DNA from: CAVQGZ01 sp964400785
Lineage (GTDB): Bacteria > Actinomycetota > Actinomycetes > Jiangellales > Jiangellaceae
Assembly (NCBI GenBank): GCA_964400785.1
Contig: CAYNWB010000044.1
Span: 1-18,444 of the forward strand
Direction: 5' to 3'
Length of the DNA: 18,444 bases
Both the position numbers and the translations under genes were made by a program. Below, one piece after another: positions 1-7,080 of this stretch. Under the pieces are notes generated by a model. It searched no databases and was not told the DNA's origin. It saw only the letters and a program-made list of their open reading frames with translations. How positions within the stretch are numbered: the stretch's first letter is position 1; each line of letters opens with the position of its first letter.

Positions 1-16
1 CCAAACCACCGCCCGC

Positions 17-102
17 GGTGCAAGGGTGACCCCGCACCACCCCCGCACGGTGCAAAGGTGACCCTGCACCCCCAGCCCCCGGTGCAGGGGTGACCCTGCA
101 CC
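17..102. repeat. Three 22-bp hairpin repeats with a 32-bp period
   Basis: Three 22-bp copies lie at 17-38, 49-70 and 81-102, separated by two 10-bp C-rich spacers, so the period is exactly 32 bp. Each copy has a 9-base arm starting GGTGC, an invariant GTGA centre and a 9-base arm ending GCACC. The third copy is a perfect 9-bp stem. The first two each have two imperfect pairs. All four are A-C mismatches on the plus strand but become G-U wobbles in minus-strand RNA, so all three stems can close in the transcript that leaves the aquaporin gene, whose stop codon is at 139-141. They may act as a terminator, an mRNA 3' stabiliser or a protein-binding array. There is no U-tract. Bases 1-16 show no further copy in phase. 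Confidence 0.85.
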
Positions 103-138
103 GTCCGGCCTGCGAGTGGAGCGTCGTGGTCGGGCGGG

Positions 139-903
139 TCAGCCCTTGCTCGCCTCTTCCAGCGACGCCGGACGGCCCTCTCCGAGCAACAGCTTGTACG
201 TCACCCCGGCGATCGCAGCGCCGACGATCGGCGCGACGATGAACAGCCACAGCTGCCCGACGGCCTCTCCACCCGCGAACAGTGCCGGGCCGATCGATCG
301 CGCGGGGTTCACCGAGGTGTTCGTCACCGGGATGCTCACCAGGTGGATGAGCGTCAGCGACAGGCCGATCGCGATCGGCGCGAATCCCTTGGGCGCGCGG
401 GTGTCGGTCACGCCGAGGATCACGTACAGGAAGATCGCCGTGAGCACGATCTCGATCACCAGGGCCGCGACGAGGCCGTAGCCCCCCGGTGACCTCTCGC
501 CGAAGCCATTGGTCGCGAAGCCAGATTCGCTGGCCGAGAAGCCCTCGGCACCCGATGCGACGACGAACAGCACCGCCGCGGCGGCGATCGCGGCGACGAC
601 CTGAGTGGCGATGTAGCCGACGGTGTCCTTCCACGCGAAGCGGCCCGCCACAGCGGCGCCGATCGTGACGGCGGGGTTGAAGTGCCCGCCCGACACGTGA
701 CCCACCGCATAGGCCATGGTCAACACGGTCAAGCCGAAGGCCAACGAGACCCCGACCAACCCGATGCCGAGGGGGTTGGCTGGGTCGTCGGCCGGAAAGT
801 TGGCCGCCAGGACGGCGGCGCCAGCGCCGCCGAAGACGAGGACGAACGTGCCGAGAAACTCGGCACCCAGGCGTTGCGCCGTGGTGGGATCAGGCTGGCT
901 CAT
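139..903 (-). CDS. aqpZ: AqpZ-type aquaporin (water channel)
   Basis: This 254-residue inner-membrane protein of the MIP family should conduct water passively across the cytoplasmic membrane. Both half-helix motifs are present: NPA at residues 76-78 (in GGHFNPAVT) and NPA at 199-201 (in NTSVNPARS). Aligned by eye with E. coli AqpZ, the selectivity filter is F56, H187, T196 and R202, the narrow set typical of orthodox aquaporins rather than glycerol facilitators. Six hydrophobic segments and two re-entrant loops fit the family, and the length is slightly above the usual 230-240. The ATG start is preceded by GAGAGG with a 5-base gap. The gene lies 48 bp downstream of the acyl-CoA dehydrogenase-like gene on the same strand and could share its transcript, though a TATCTT hexamer at 946-951 may give it its own promoter. 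A hairpin array follows its stop codon. Confidence 0.93.
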   Translation of the reverse strand: MSQPDPTTAQRLGAEFLGTFVLVFGGAGAAVLAANFPADDPANPLGIGLVGVSLAFGLTVLTMAYAVGHVSGGHFNPAVTIGAAVAGRFAWKDTVGYIATQVVAAIAAAAVLFVVASGAEGFSASESGFATNGFGERSPGGYGLVAALVIEIVLTAIFLYVILGVTDTRAPKGFAPIAIGLSLTLIHLVSIPVTNTSVNPARSIGPALFAGGEAVGQLWLFIVAPIVGAAIAGVTYKLLLGEGRPASLEEASKG

Positions 904-906
904 CAG

Positions 907-912
907 AACCTC
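907..912 (-). promoter_or_regulatory. Ribosome binding site of aqpZ
   Basis: On the minus strand this reads GAGAGG, five bases before the ATG at 903. It supports that start and shows that this gene is translated from a leader, unlike the leaderless-looking genes nearby. Confidence 0.6.
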
Positions 913-945
913 TCGTGCGATGGGGGTGGCTGGTGACGGCTGCGG

Positions 946-951
946 AAGATA
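946..951 (-). promoter_or_regulatory. Possible -10 hexamer for aqpZ
   Basis: TATCTT on the minus strand fits TANNNT and sits directly after the stop codon of the upstream acyl-CoA dehydrogenase-like gene, 42 bases before the aqpZ start. No clear -35 was found, so an independent promoter is only possible. Confidence 0.25.
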
Positions 952-1995
952 TCACCGCACCCGCCAGCGCTCCGACACCCCCGCCAACAAAGCGTTGCGC
1001 AGGTCAGCGGTCTGCGCCTGAACGGTCAGGAACGATGCCCAGCGGGCGAGCATCTGGGCGTCGTCGGTGCGCAACATGGCGCGTCCGCCTCGCGCTGCCA
1101 CCAGCGCGGCGGCAGCATCGACACACAGGCGCAGTGCCCGCGCCCGCAGCTGAACACGAAGCTCAAGCTGCTCGTGCGGAGCAGTGTGGTCGATGAGGTC
1201 GTAGGCCCCGACGCGGACGGCATCCAGCGCTTCGGTCAGCACCGCCGCCGTCGACCGCGACGCGTCGTGCTCGAGCCCGGCCAGCCGTTCGAGCGTCGCC
1301 GCGGTGACGCCCAGCACGGCCGGAGACACGTTCGCGGCCTTCGCCCGGTCGTCCTGCGTCCACTGCTCGATCGGCAGCACGGACAGCACGCCGTCGTCCG
1401 GGACGACCAGGTCGTCCAGCACGAGCGGCACCGTGCGAGCGGCCGACATCGCCATCGTGGCCAGAGGCTCGCCGGGCCGCAGCGACGGTGCCGCCTCGGC
1501 CGGCACGAGCACGAAGACCACCTCACCGGCGGCACTCGCACCTGCGAGGACGGCGACGTCGTTGATGCCCCAGCCCGTGTACCAGGGGGCGGTGCCGCGC
1601 AGCTTCCAGCCGGCGCGAACTCTCTCGATCTCAACGGGACGTTGAGGCCATCGCCGCAGGTGGGAGAAGGCGATGCCGGCGACGGACGTGCCCGACGCCA
1701 GCATCGGCAGCACAGCCGATCGCAGCGGCTCCGACGAGTCGCGCACCAGGGCCACCGGCGACTGGTGCTGAGCCACCACGAACCACGTCGACAAGCAGGC
1801 ACCGGCCAGCCGTTCGTGGGCACGGCGAACATCCGCGGCGTCGGCACCGTCGAGCATGGCCTGACCGAACAGGCCCGTCGGTGCGAGGGCGTCGAGGTGG
1901 CTGCGGGGCACGACATCTGCGTCGACGTCCAGCGCCGCGGGTTCGATGACGTCACGGCAGACGCGGTCGACGTCCTCGACCAGGGTGGACGGCAC
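952..1995 (-). CDS. Acyl-CoA dehydrogenase-like flavoprotein, possibly lacking the catalytic Glu
   Basis: This 347-residue protein resembles the acyl-CoA dehydrogenase superfamily, which binds FAD and normally oxidises acyl-CoA thioesters. An N-terminal helical part (about 1-100) is followed by a beta-rich middle domain with the family-like stretch LRGTAPWYTGWG (132-143), then a C-terminal helical domain (about 215-340) containing GG at 303-304. It is shorter than the usual 380-400 residues. In the stretch that in MCAD-type enzymes reads RDA...YEGT, this protein has RWA...VQAQT, so the usual catalytic Glu is replaced by Ala327 in my alignment. Some members carry the base elsewhere, so inactivity is not proven. 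Two GTG codons occur in tandem at 1998 and 1995. I chose 1995 because TAGCGT lies exactly seven bases before it. It is divergent from parC and upstream of aqpZ. Substrate unknown. Confidence 0.75.
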   Translation of the reverse strand: MPSTLVEDVDRVCRDVIEPAALDVDADVVPRSHLDALAPTGLFGQAMLDGADAADVRRAHERLAGACLSTWFVVAQHQSPVALVRDSSEPLRSAVLPMLASGTSVAGIAFSHLRRWPQRPVEIERVRAGWKLRGTAPWYTGWGINDVAVLAGASAAGEVVFVLVPAEAAPSLRPGEPLATMAMSAARTVPLVLDDLVVPDDGVLSVLPIEQWTQDDRAKAANVSPAVLGVTAATLERLAGLEHDASRSTAAVLTEALDAVRVGAYDLIDHTAPHEQLELRVQLRARALRLCVDAAAALVAARGGRAMLRTDDAQMLARWASFLTVQAQTADLRNALLAGVSERWRVR

Positions 1996-2002
1996 CACGT
2001 GA

Positions 2003-2008
2003 ACGCTA
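2003..2008 (-). promoter_or_regulatory. -10 hexamer, leaderless start of the acyl-CoA dehydrogenase-like gene
   Basis: TAGCGT on the minus strand matches TANNNT and is followed by exactly seven bases before the second GTG (1995). This geometry places the transcription start at or next to the start codon. The same arrangement precedes three other genes in this window. No confident -35 was seen. Confidence 0.45.
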
Positions 2009-2082
2009 GTGGGTGGCGACTCAGCGCCTGCGTCGGTGCGTCAGAGCACGGCTGTGTCGGATCACTCAGCGAGAATGGCGCC

Positions 2083-4542
2083 ATGGCCAGGCGCAGCAGG
2101 CGGAGCGTTCCCGACGAACCGATCGTCGAGCGGATCAGCGACGTCGACGTCGGCGAGGAGATGCGCGACTCCTTTCTCGAGTACGCCTACTCGGTCATCT
2201 ACTCCCGCGCGATCCCGGACGCCCGCGACGGTCTCAAGCCAGTGCAGCGGCGCATCCTGTTCACGATGGCCGACATGGGCCTGCGGCCCGATCGCGGGCA
2301 CGTCAAGTGCGCGCGTGTCGTCGGCGAGGTGATGGGGCGTCTGCACCCGCACGGCGACAGTGCGATCTACGAGGCCATGGTGCGCATGGCTCAGTCATGG
2401 TCGATGCGGGTGCCCTTGGTTGACGGGCATGGGAATTTTGGATCGCAAGACGATGGTCCGGCTGCGTATCGCTACACCGAGGCCCGACTGGCCGAGCCGG
2501 CGATGCTGCTCACGACCTCGATCGACGAAGACGTCGTCGACATGGTGCCGAACTACGACGGACGGGAGACCCAGCCCTCCGTCCTGCCGGCGGCCTACCC
2601 GAACCTGCTCGTCAACGGCGCCTCCGGTATCGCTGTCGGCATGGCCACGAACATGCCGCCGCACAACCTGGGCGAGGTGGTGGCCGCCGCTCGACACCTG
2701 ATCGACCATCCGGACGCGAGTCTCGACCGGCTCATGCGCTTCGTCCCGGGCCCCGACCTGCCCACCGGCGGAAAGATCGTCGGGTTGGACGGCATCCGCG
2801 AGGCCTACGCCACCGGACGGGGCACCTTCCGCACCCGCGCGTCCGTGCGCGTGGAGAACGTCACGGCCCGCAAGAAGGGCCTGGTCGTCACCGAGCTGCC
2901 CTACACGGTCGGCCCGGAACAGGTGCGGGAGAAGATCGCCCAGCTCGTGCGCTCGAAGAAGCTGCAGGGGATCGTCGACGTCGAGGACTACACCGACCGC
3001 ACCAGCGGCCTGCGGCTGGTCATCGAGATCAAGAGCGGGTTCGTGCCCGAGGCTGTGCTCGACCACCTGTACCGGCTGACCCCGCTCGAGACCACGTTCG
3101 GCATCAACAACGTCGCTCTCGTGGACGGGCAGCCGCGCACGCTCGGGCTCAAGCAGCTGCTCGAGGTCTACCTGCAGCACCGGTTCGAGGTCGTGCGGCG
3201 CCGTTCGGAGTACCGCCGTCGCAAGCACGCCGACCGGCTGCACCTCGTCGACGGCCTGCTCGTCGCACTGCTCGACATCGACGAGGTGATCGCGGTGATC
3301 CGGTCCAGCGACGACGCTGCGGCTGCCAAGCAGCGGCTCATGACCATCTTCGACCTGTCCGACGTGCAAGCCCAGTACATCCTCGACACACCGCTGCGCC
3401 GCCTGACCAAGTACGACCGGCTGCAGCTCGAGGCCGAGGCCGACGACCTGCGGGCTGCGATTGCCCGCCTCACCGAGATCCTCGAGAACGAGGCCGAGCT
3501 GCGACGCGTGGTCTCCGACGAGCTCGCCGACGTCGCGCAGACGCACGGCACGCCGCGACGCACGATCCTGCTGGAGTCGGCGAGCAGCCCGGAGACGGTC
3601 TCCGTGCGCCCGGCCGCTCCCCTCGAGGTGAGCGACGACCCATGCTGGGTTCTGCTGTCGTCGACCAGTCTGCTCGCCCGCACGATGAACGACGAGCCAC
3701 TGACCGGTGACGGCACCCGCGCCAACCACGACGTCATCACCTCGGCCGTGCGAGCGACTGCGCGCGGCGAGATCGGCGCGGTCACGTCGGCGGGCCGACT
3801 GATCCGAGTCGGGGTCCTCGACCTGCCGGCTCTGCCGACGACCGCCAATGGTCCGAACCTCTCGGGTGCCGCCCCCGTGTCGGAGTACGTCGCCCTCGAT
3901 CCGGGCGAGCGCGTCCTGGGCCTCACCACCCTCGATCCGGACTCGCCTGGCCTGGCGCTGGGCACGCGCACCGGGATCGTCAAGCGAGTCGTCCCCGACC
4001 ACCTGGCGAGCAAGGACGCCTGGGACGTCATCCGCCTCGACGGCGGCGACGAGGTGGTCGGCGCCGTCGAGCTGGCGACCGGCGACGAAGAGCTGGTGTT
4101 CGTCACCAGCGACGCCCAGCTGCTGCACTTCCCCGCCGGCGGGGTGCGGCCCCAGGGTCGCTCCGGCGGCGGCATCGCCGGTGTACGGCTCTCCCCCGAT
4201 GCCCACGTCGTGTTCTTCGGCCTCTATGACCCCGCCGAGCCCGGCGTCGTCGTCACCGTCGCAGGCTCGTCCTCCGCCCTGCCCGGCACCGAGGCGGGCA
4301 GCGTGAAGGTGACCGACCTGTCTGTCTACCCGGGCAAGGGACGGGGCACCGGCGGGGTGCGCTGCCACCGGTTCCTGCGCGGCGAGGACGTGGTGCAGCG
4401 GGCGTGGGTCGGTGTCGCGCCGGTGCGAGCCGCGGCGGCCACCGGGGTTCCGGTACCACTACCCGAGCCCAACGACAGGCGCGACGGATCGGGGACACCG
4501 GCAGCGGGCATCATCGACGGCCTGGGCGGCTCGCCTACCTAG
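2083..4542 (+). CDS. parC: DNA topoisomerase IV subunit A (ParC)
   Basis: This 819-residue protein is the DNA breakage-rejoining subunit of a type IIA topoisomerase, which decatenates daughter chromosomes together with ParE. The active-site Arg-Tyr pair is R130-Y131 (in AYRYTEARL). The quinolone-determining region includes HPHGDSAIYEAMV (88-100), with S93 and Glu at 97, the ParC-like residue where GyrA has Asp. A coiled-coil tower spans about 350-480 and a beta-pinwheel about 510-790. The canonical GyrA box (QRRGGKG type) is not found. The nearest segments are GRSGGG (692-697) and GKGRGTGG (751-758), which favours ParC over GyrA. The frame is open far upstream, antisense to the neighbouring gene. 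I chose the ATG at 2083 because homology begins about 30 residues after it. A weak -10-like GAGAAT lies six bases before it, with no strong Shine-Dalgarno. It converges with parE. Confidence 0.93.
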   Translation: MARRSRRSVPDEPIVERISDVDVGEEMRDSFLEYAYSVIYSRAIPDARDGLKPVQRRILFTMADMGLRPDRGHVKCARVVGEVMGRLHPHGDSAIYEAMVRMAQSWSMRVPLVDGHGNFGSQDDGPAAYRYTEARLAEPAMLLTTSIDEDVVDMVPNYDGRETQPSVLPAAYPNLLVNGASGIAVGMATNMPPHNLGEVVAAARHLIDHPDASLDRLMRFVPGPDLPTGGKIVGLDGIREAYATGRGTFRTRASVRVENVTARKKGLVVTELPYTVGPEQVREKIAQLVRSKKLQGIVDVEDYTDRTSGLRLVIEIKSGFVPEAVLDHLYRLTPLETTFGINNVALVDGQPRTLGLKQLLEVYLQHRFEVVRRRSEYRRRKHADRLHLVDGLLVALLDIDEVIAVIRSSDDAAAAKQRLMTIFDLSDVQAQYILDTPLRRLTKYDRLQLEAEADDLRAAIARLTEILENEAELRRVVSDELADVAQTHGTPRRTILLESASSPETVSVRPAAPLEVSDDPCWVLLSSTSLLARTMNDEPLTGDGTRANHDVITSAVRATARGEIGAVTSAGRLIRVGVLDLPALPTTANGPNLSGAAPVSEYVALDPGERVLGLTTLDPDSPGLALGTRTGIVKRVVPDHLASKDAWDVIRLDGGDEVVGAVELATGDEELVFVTSDAQLLHFPAGGVRPQGRSGGGIAGVRLSPDAHVVFFGLYDPAEPGVVVTVAGSSSALPGTEAGSVKVTDLSVYPGKGRGTGGVRCHRFLRGEDVVQRAWVGVAPVRAAAATGVPVPLPEPNDRRDGSGTPAAGIIDGLGGSPT

Positions 4543-4554
4543 CGCAGGGCACGC

Positions 4555-6648
4555 CTACACGTCCAGACGGGCGCGGTCGAGCTCGGCCGCGCCCGCGACG
4601 ATGAAGTCGCGCCGTGGCGCGACGTCCGAGCCCATGAGCAGCTCGAACACCTCTTCGGCGGCAGCCGCGTCCGAGGTGGTGATGCGCCGCAGCAGACGGT
4701 GGCGCGGGTCCATCGTGGTCTCGGCGAGCTGGTCGGCGTCCATCTCCCCGAGGCCCTTGTAGCGCTGCACGGGCTCCTTCCAGCGCTTGCCCTTCTTCTC
4801 CAGCTCACGCAGCACGCGGCCGAGCTCGGCGTCGGAGTAGGTGTAGCGGTACTTGTCCTGCCCCTTGCCCGGGCTGGTGAGCTCTACGCGGTGCAACGGC
4901 GGGACGGCCGCGAACAGCCGTCCGGCGTCGACCAGGGGCCGCAGGTAGCGGAAGAACAGGGTGATCAGCAGGGTGCGGATGTGCGAGCCGTCCACGTCCG
5001 CGTCGGTCATGATCACGATCTTGGAGTAGCGGGCCAGGTCGAGGTCGAAGGTGCGCCCCGACCCGGCGCCGACCACCTGGATGATGGCCGCGCACTCGGC
5101 GTTGGAGAGCATGTCGGCCACCGACGCCTTCTGGACGTTGAGGATCTTGCCGCGGATCGGCAGCAGCGCTTGGAACTCCGAGTCGCGGGCCAGCTTCGCG
5201 GTGCCGAGCGCGGAGTCGCCCTCGACGATGAACAGCTCGGTGCGGTCGACCTCGTCAGACCGGCAGTCGACGAGCTTGGCCGGCAGCGCCGAGGTCTCCA
5301 GCGCGTTCTTGCGGCGCACCGTCTCCTTGTGCAGCCGGGCTGCCACCCGCGTCTTCGCGGCGCTGACCACCTTCTCCAGCGCTGCCTGCGCGGGCTGCTT
5401 GTCGGCCCGCTTCGAGCTTGTCAACCAGGCCCGCAGCTCGGTGTCGACGACGCGCGCCACGATGCCGCGCACCGCCGACGTGCCCAGCACCTCTTTGGTC
5501 TGGCCCTCGAACTGCGGCTCGGCCAGGCGTACTGACACCACGGCCGACAGCCCTTCGAGCACGTCCTCCTTCTCGATCTTGGCGTCACCGGCCTTCAGAC
5601 GGCGTGCGTTGACCTTCACCTGGTCGCGCAGGCACTTCAGCAGCCCCTGCTCGAACCCGGCCAGGTGAGTGCCGCCCTTCGGAGTGGCGATGATGTTGAC
5701 GAACGACCGGATCTCGGTCTCGTAGCCGATGCCCCACCGCAGGGCCACGTCGACAGCGCACTCGCGCTCGACCTCGGTCGGCACCATGTGACCCTTGGCG
5801 TCGAGCACCGGCACGGTCTCGGTGAAGGTGCCCGCGCCCGCGAGGCGCAGAACCGGCGTGATCGAGGGGTCGTCGGCGAGAAACTCCACGTACTCGGCGA
5901 TGCCGCCGTCGTGGCAGAACACCTGCTCGACCGGTGGGTCGACTCTTTCGTCGCGGATGTGCACCGCAAGCCCGGGCACGAGGTAGGACGTCTGGCGCGC
6001 CCGCGTGGCAAGCTCGTCGAACGACACCGTCGCCTCGCGCAGGAACACCTGCCGGTCGGCCCAGAACCGCACCCGCGTGCCAGTCACTCCACGCTTGACC
6101 TTGCCGACGGCCACGAGCTCGGAATGGTCGATGAAGGGGGTGAACTCCGCGTCCGGGCTCGGGGCGCCGCGGTCGGCGAATCGCCCCGGCTCACCCCTGC
6201 GAAACGCCATGGCATAGGTCTTGCCACCGCGATCGACCTGCACGTCGAGGCGAGCCGACAGGGCGTTCACCACGCTGGCACCCACTCCGTGCAACCCGCC
6301 GGACGCGGCGTACGAGCCGCCGCCGAACTTGCCGCCTGCGTGCAGCCGGGTGAACACCAGCTCGACCCCGGAGAGCCCGGTGCGGGGCTCGACGTCGACC
6401 GGCACGCCCCGCCCGTCGTCACGCACCTCGACCGAGCCATCGGCGTGCAGCGTGACGTCGATACGCGTGCAGTAGCCACCCAGGGCCTCGTCCACCGCGT
6501 TGTCGATGATCTCCCAGACGCAGTGCATGAGACCACGGGCGTCGGTGGAGCCGATGTACATGCCCGGACGCTTGCGTACCGCCTCGAGCCCCTCGAGAAC
6601 CGACAGGTGCCGCGCGGTGTAGCTCTGCTCGGCCGAGGCGTTGGTCAC
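4555..6648 (-). CDS. parE: DNA topoisomerase IV subunit B (ParE)
   Basis: This 697-residue protein is the ATPase subunit that pairs with ParC. The GHKL ATPase domain carries EIIDNAVDEAL (E46, N50), DDGRG (77-81) and GLHGVGAS (118-125). The QTK loop (383-385) supplies the ATP-contacting Lys. The TOPRIM domain has EGDSA (476-480) and TDADVDG (548-554), and the C-terminal tail holds QRYKGLGEMD (629-638). EGDSALGTAK and PIRGKILN resemble ParE rather than GyrB. Length is normal for the family. The frame extends to another GTG at 6732, adding 28 residues without obvious homology. I chose the GTG at 6648 because TAGCCT lies seven bases before it and the protein then reaches YTARHLSVLEGLEAVRKRPG after nine residues. 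Its 3' end faces parC across 12 bp, and its 5' end diverges from the zinc-ribbon gene. Confidence 0.93.
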   Translation of the reverse strand: MTNASAEQSYTARHLSVLEGLEAVRKRPGMYIGSTDARGLMHCVWEIIDNAVDEALGGYCTRIDVTLHADGSVEVRDDGRGVPVDVEPRTGLSGVELVFTRLHAGGKFGGGSYAASGGLHGVGASVVNALSARLDVQVDRGGKTYAMAFRRGEPGRFADRGAPSPDAEFTPFIDHSELVAVGKVKRGVTGTRVRFWADRQVFLREATVSFDELATRARQTSYLVPGLAVHIRDERVDPPVEQVFCHDGGIAEYVEFLADDPSITPVLRLAGAGTFTETVPVLDAKGHMVPTEVERECAVDVALRWGIGYETEIRSFVNIIATPKGGTHLAGFEQGLLKCLRDQVKVNARRLKAGDAKIEKEDVLEGLSAVVSVRLAEPQFEGQTKEVLGTSAVRGIVARVVDTELRAWLTSSKRADKQPAQAALEKVVSAAKTRVAARLHKETVRRKNALETSALPAKLVDCRSDEVDRTELFIVEGDSALGTAKLARDSEFQALLPIRGKILNVQKASVADMLSNAECAAIIQVVGAGSGRTFDLDLARYSKIVIMTDADVDGSHIRTLLITLFFRYLRPLVDAGRLFAAVPPLHRVELTSPGKGQDKYRYTYSDAELGRVLRELEKKGKRWKEPVQRYKGLGEMDADQLAETTMDPRHRLLRRITTSDAAAAEEVFELLMGSDVAPRRDFIVAGAAELDRARLDV

Positions 6649-6655
6649 GCGCCAC

Positions 6656-6661
6656 AGGCTA
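6656..6661 (-). promoter_or_regulatory. -10 hexamer, leaderless start of parE
   Basis: TAGCCT on the minus strand fits TANNNT and is separated by exactly seven bases from the GTG at 6648, implying transcription starts at the start codon. There is no Shine-Dalgarno sequence before this GTG, which agrees with leaderless translation. A -35 was not identified with confidence. Confidence 0.45.
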
Positions 6662-6735
6662 CGTCGGGGGGCCGACACGTCCGGGTCAGCGCCACCTGGC
6701 CGGCACCCGGCGTGTCGAACGGACTTCGCCACGAG

Positions 6736-6752
6736 CGAACCCGATCGGTTCG
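6736..6752. promoter_or_regulatory. Inverted repeat in the parE / zinc-ribbon divergent region
   Basis: CGAACC (6736-6741) and GGTTCG (6747-6752) form 6-base inverted arms around a 5-base centre. The element lies 75 bases upstream of parE's -10 and 30 bases upstream of a TATGTT hexamer serving the divergent gene, where an operator could act. No regulator is encoded nearby. Confidence 0.3.
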
Positions 6753-6781
6753 ACTGACGAGGAACAGGCGGACCATGGTCT

Positions 6782-6787
6782 TATGTT
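6782..6787 (+). promoter_or_regulatory. Possible -10 hexamer for the zinc-ribbon gene
   Basis: TATGTT matches TANNNT about 60 bases before the ATG at 6847, leaving a leader that contains a strong ribosome binding site. No good -35 sits at 16-18 bases upstream, so this is tentative. Confidence 0.3.
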
Positions 6788-6833
6788 GTGCGTAGTGAAC
6801 GAGCAACTACGACCGAGCCAAGCAGACGAGGAC

Positions 6834-6840
6834 AGGGAGG
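6834..6840 (+). promoter_or_regulatory. Ribosome binding site of the DUF7455-type gene
   Basis: AGGGAGG lies six bases before the ATG at 6847. It is among the strongest Shine-Dalgarno sequences in the window and fixes this start. Confidence 0.75.
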
Positions 6841-6846
6841 CCCACC

Positions 6847-7056
6847 ATGACCACCGCCGTTGCCTCGCAGATCACCGCTCTCGACCGGTGTGACCGCTGC
6901 GGATCCCAGGCCTACGTCCTCGTACGCCTCGAGACCGGTGGGGAGCTGTACTTCTGCGCCCACCACGCCCGCAAGCACGACGAGGTGCTGCGGCCCATGG
7001 CCGTCGAGTGGATCGACGAGACCGACCGACTCACCGAGGACGCCTCGACCCGCTGA
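6847..7056 (+). CDS. Small zinc-ribbon protein (DUF7455-like)
   Basis: This 69-residue cytoplasmic protein resembles the actinobacterial DUF7455 family, whose function is unknown to me. Its visible hallmark is a probable zinc site: C15-x2-C18 (in DRCDRCGSQA) and C37 followed by H39/H40 (in YFCAHHARKH), joined by a short beta hairpin. A hydrophilic, acidic tail follows. There is no signal peptide or membrane segment. A strong AGGGAGG six bases before the ATG fixes the start. It is divergent from parE and 24 bp upstream of the DUF456 gene, probably on the same transcript. As I recall, a similar small gene sits between hrdB and parE in Streptomyces, so the link with topoisomerase IV may be old. 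No hrdB is visible here. Confidence 0.8.
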   Translation: MTTAVASQITALDRCDRCGSQAYVLVRLETGGELYFCAHHARKHDEVLRPMAVEWIDETDRLTEDASTR

Positions 7057-7080
7057 CCAGCGCCCCGCACGGGTGCCCGC

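Noticed and set aside
17..102. CRISPR array
   Set aside because: The repeats are 22 bp with only 10-bp C-rich spacers of similar composition, there are just three copies and no cas genes.
1174..2082. Upstream extension of the parC frame by about 300 residues
   Set aside because: It lies antisense to the acyl-CoA dehydrogenase-like gene, has a low-complexity Arg/Gly/His-rich translation and no topoisomerase homology. It is an effect of high GC removing stop codons.
2395..4368. Long open frame antisense to parC
   Set aside because: The translation is biased in composition with no recognisable domain, while the plus strand encodes a complete ParC with all motifs.
6649..6732. ParE with a 28-residue N-terminal extension from the GTG at 6732
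   Set aside because: The extension is Arg/Gly/Pro-rich without homology, and the GTG at 6648 has a leaderless -10 at the right distance.
6736..6752. LexA (SOS) box
   Set aside because: The actinobacterial box has four bases between CGAAC and GTTCG, but here there are seven. It was kept only as a generic inverted repeat.
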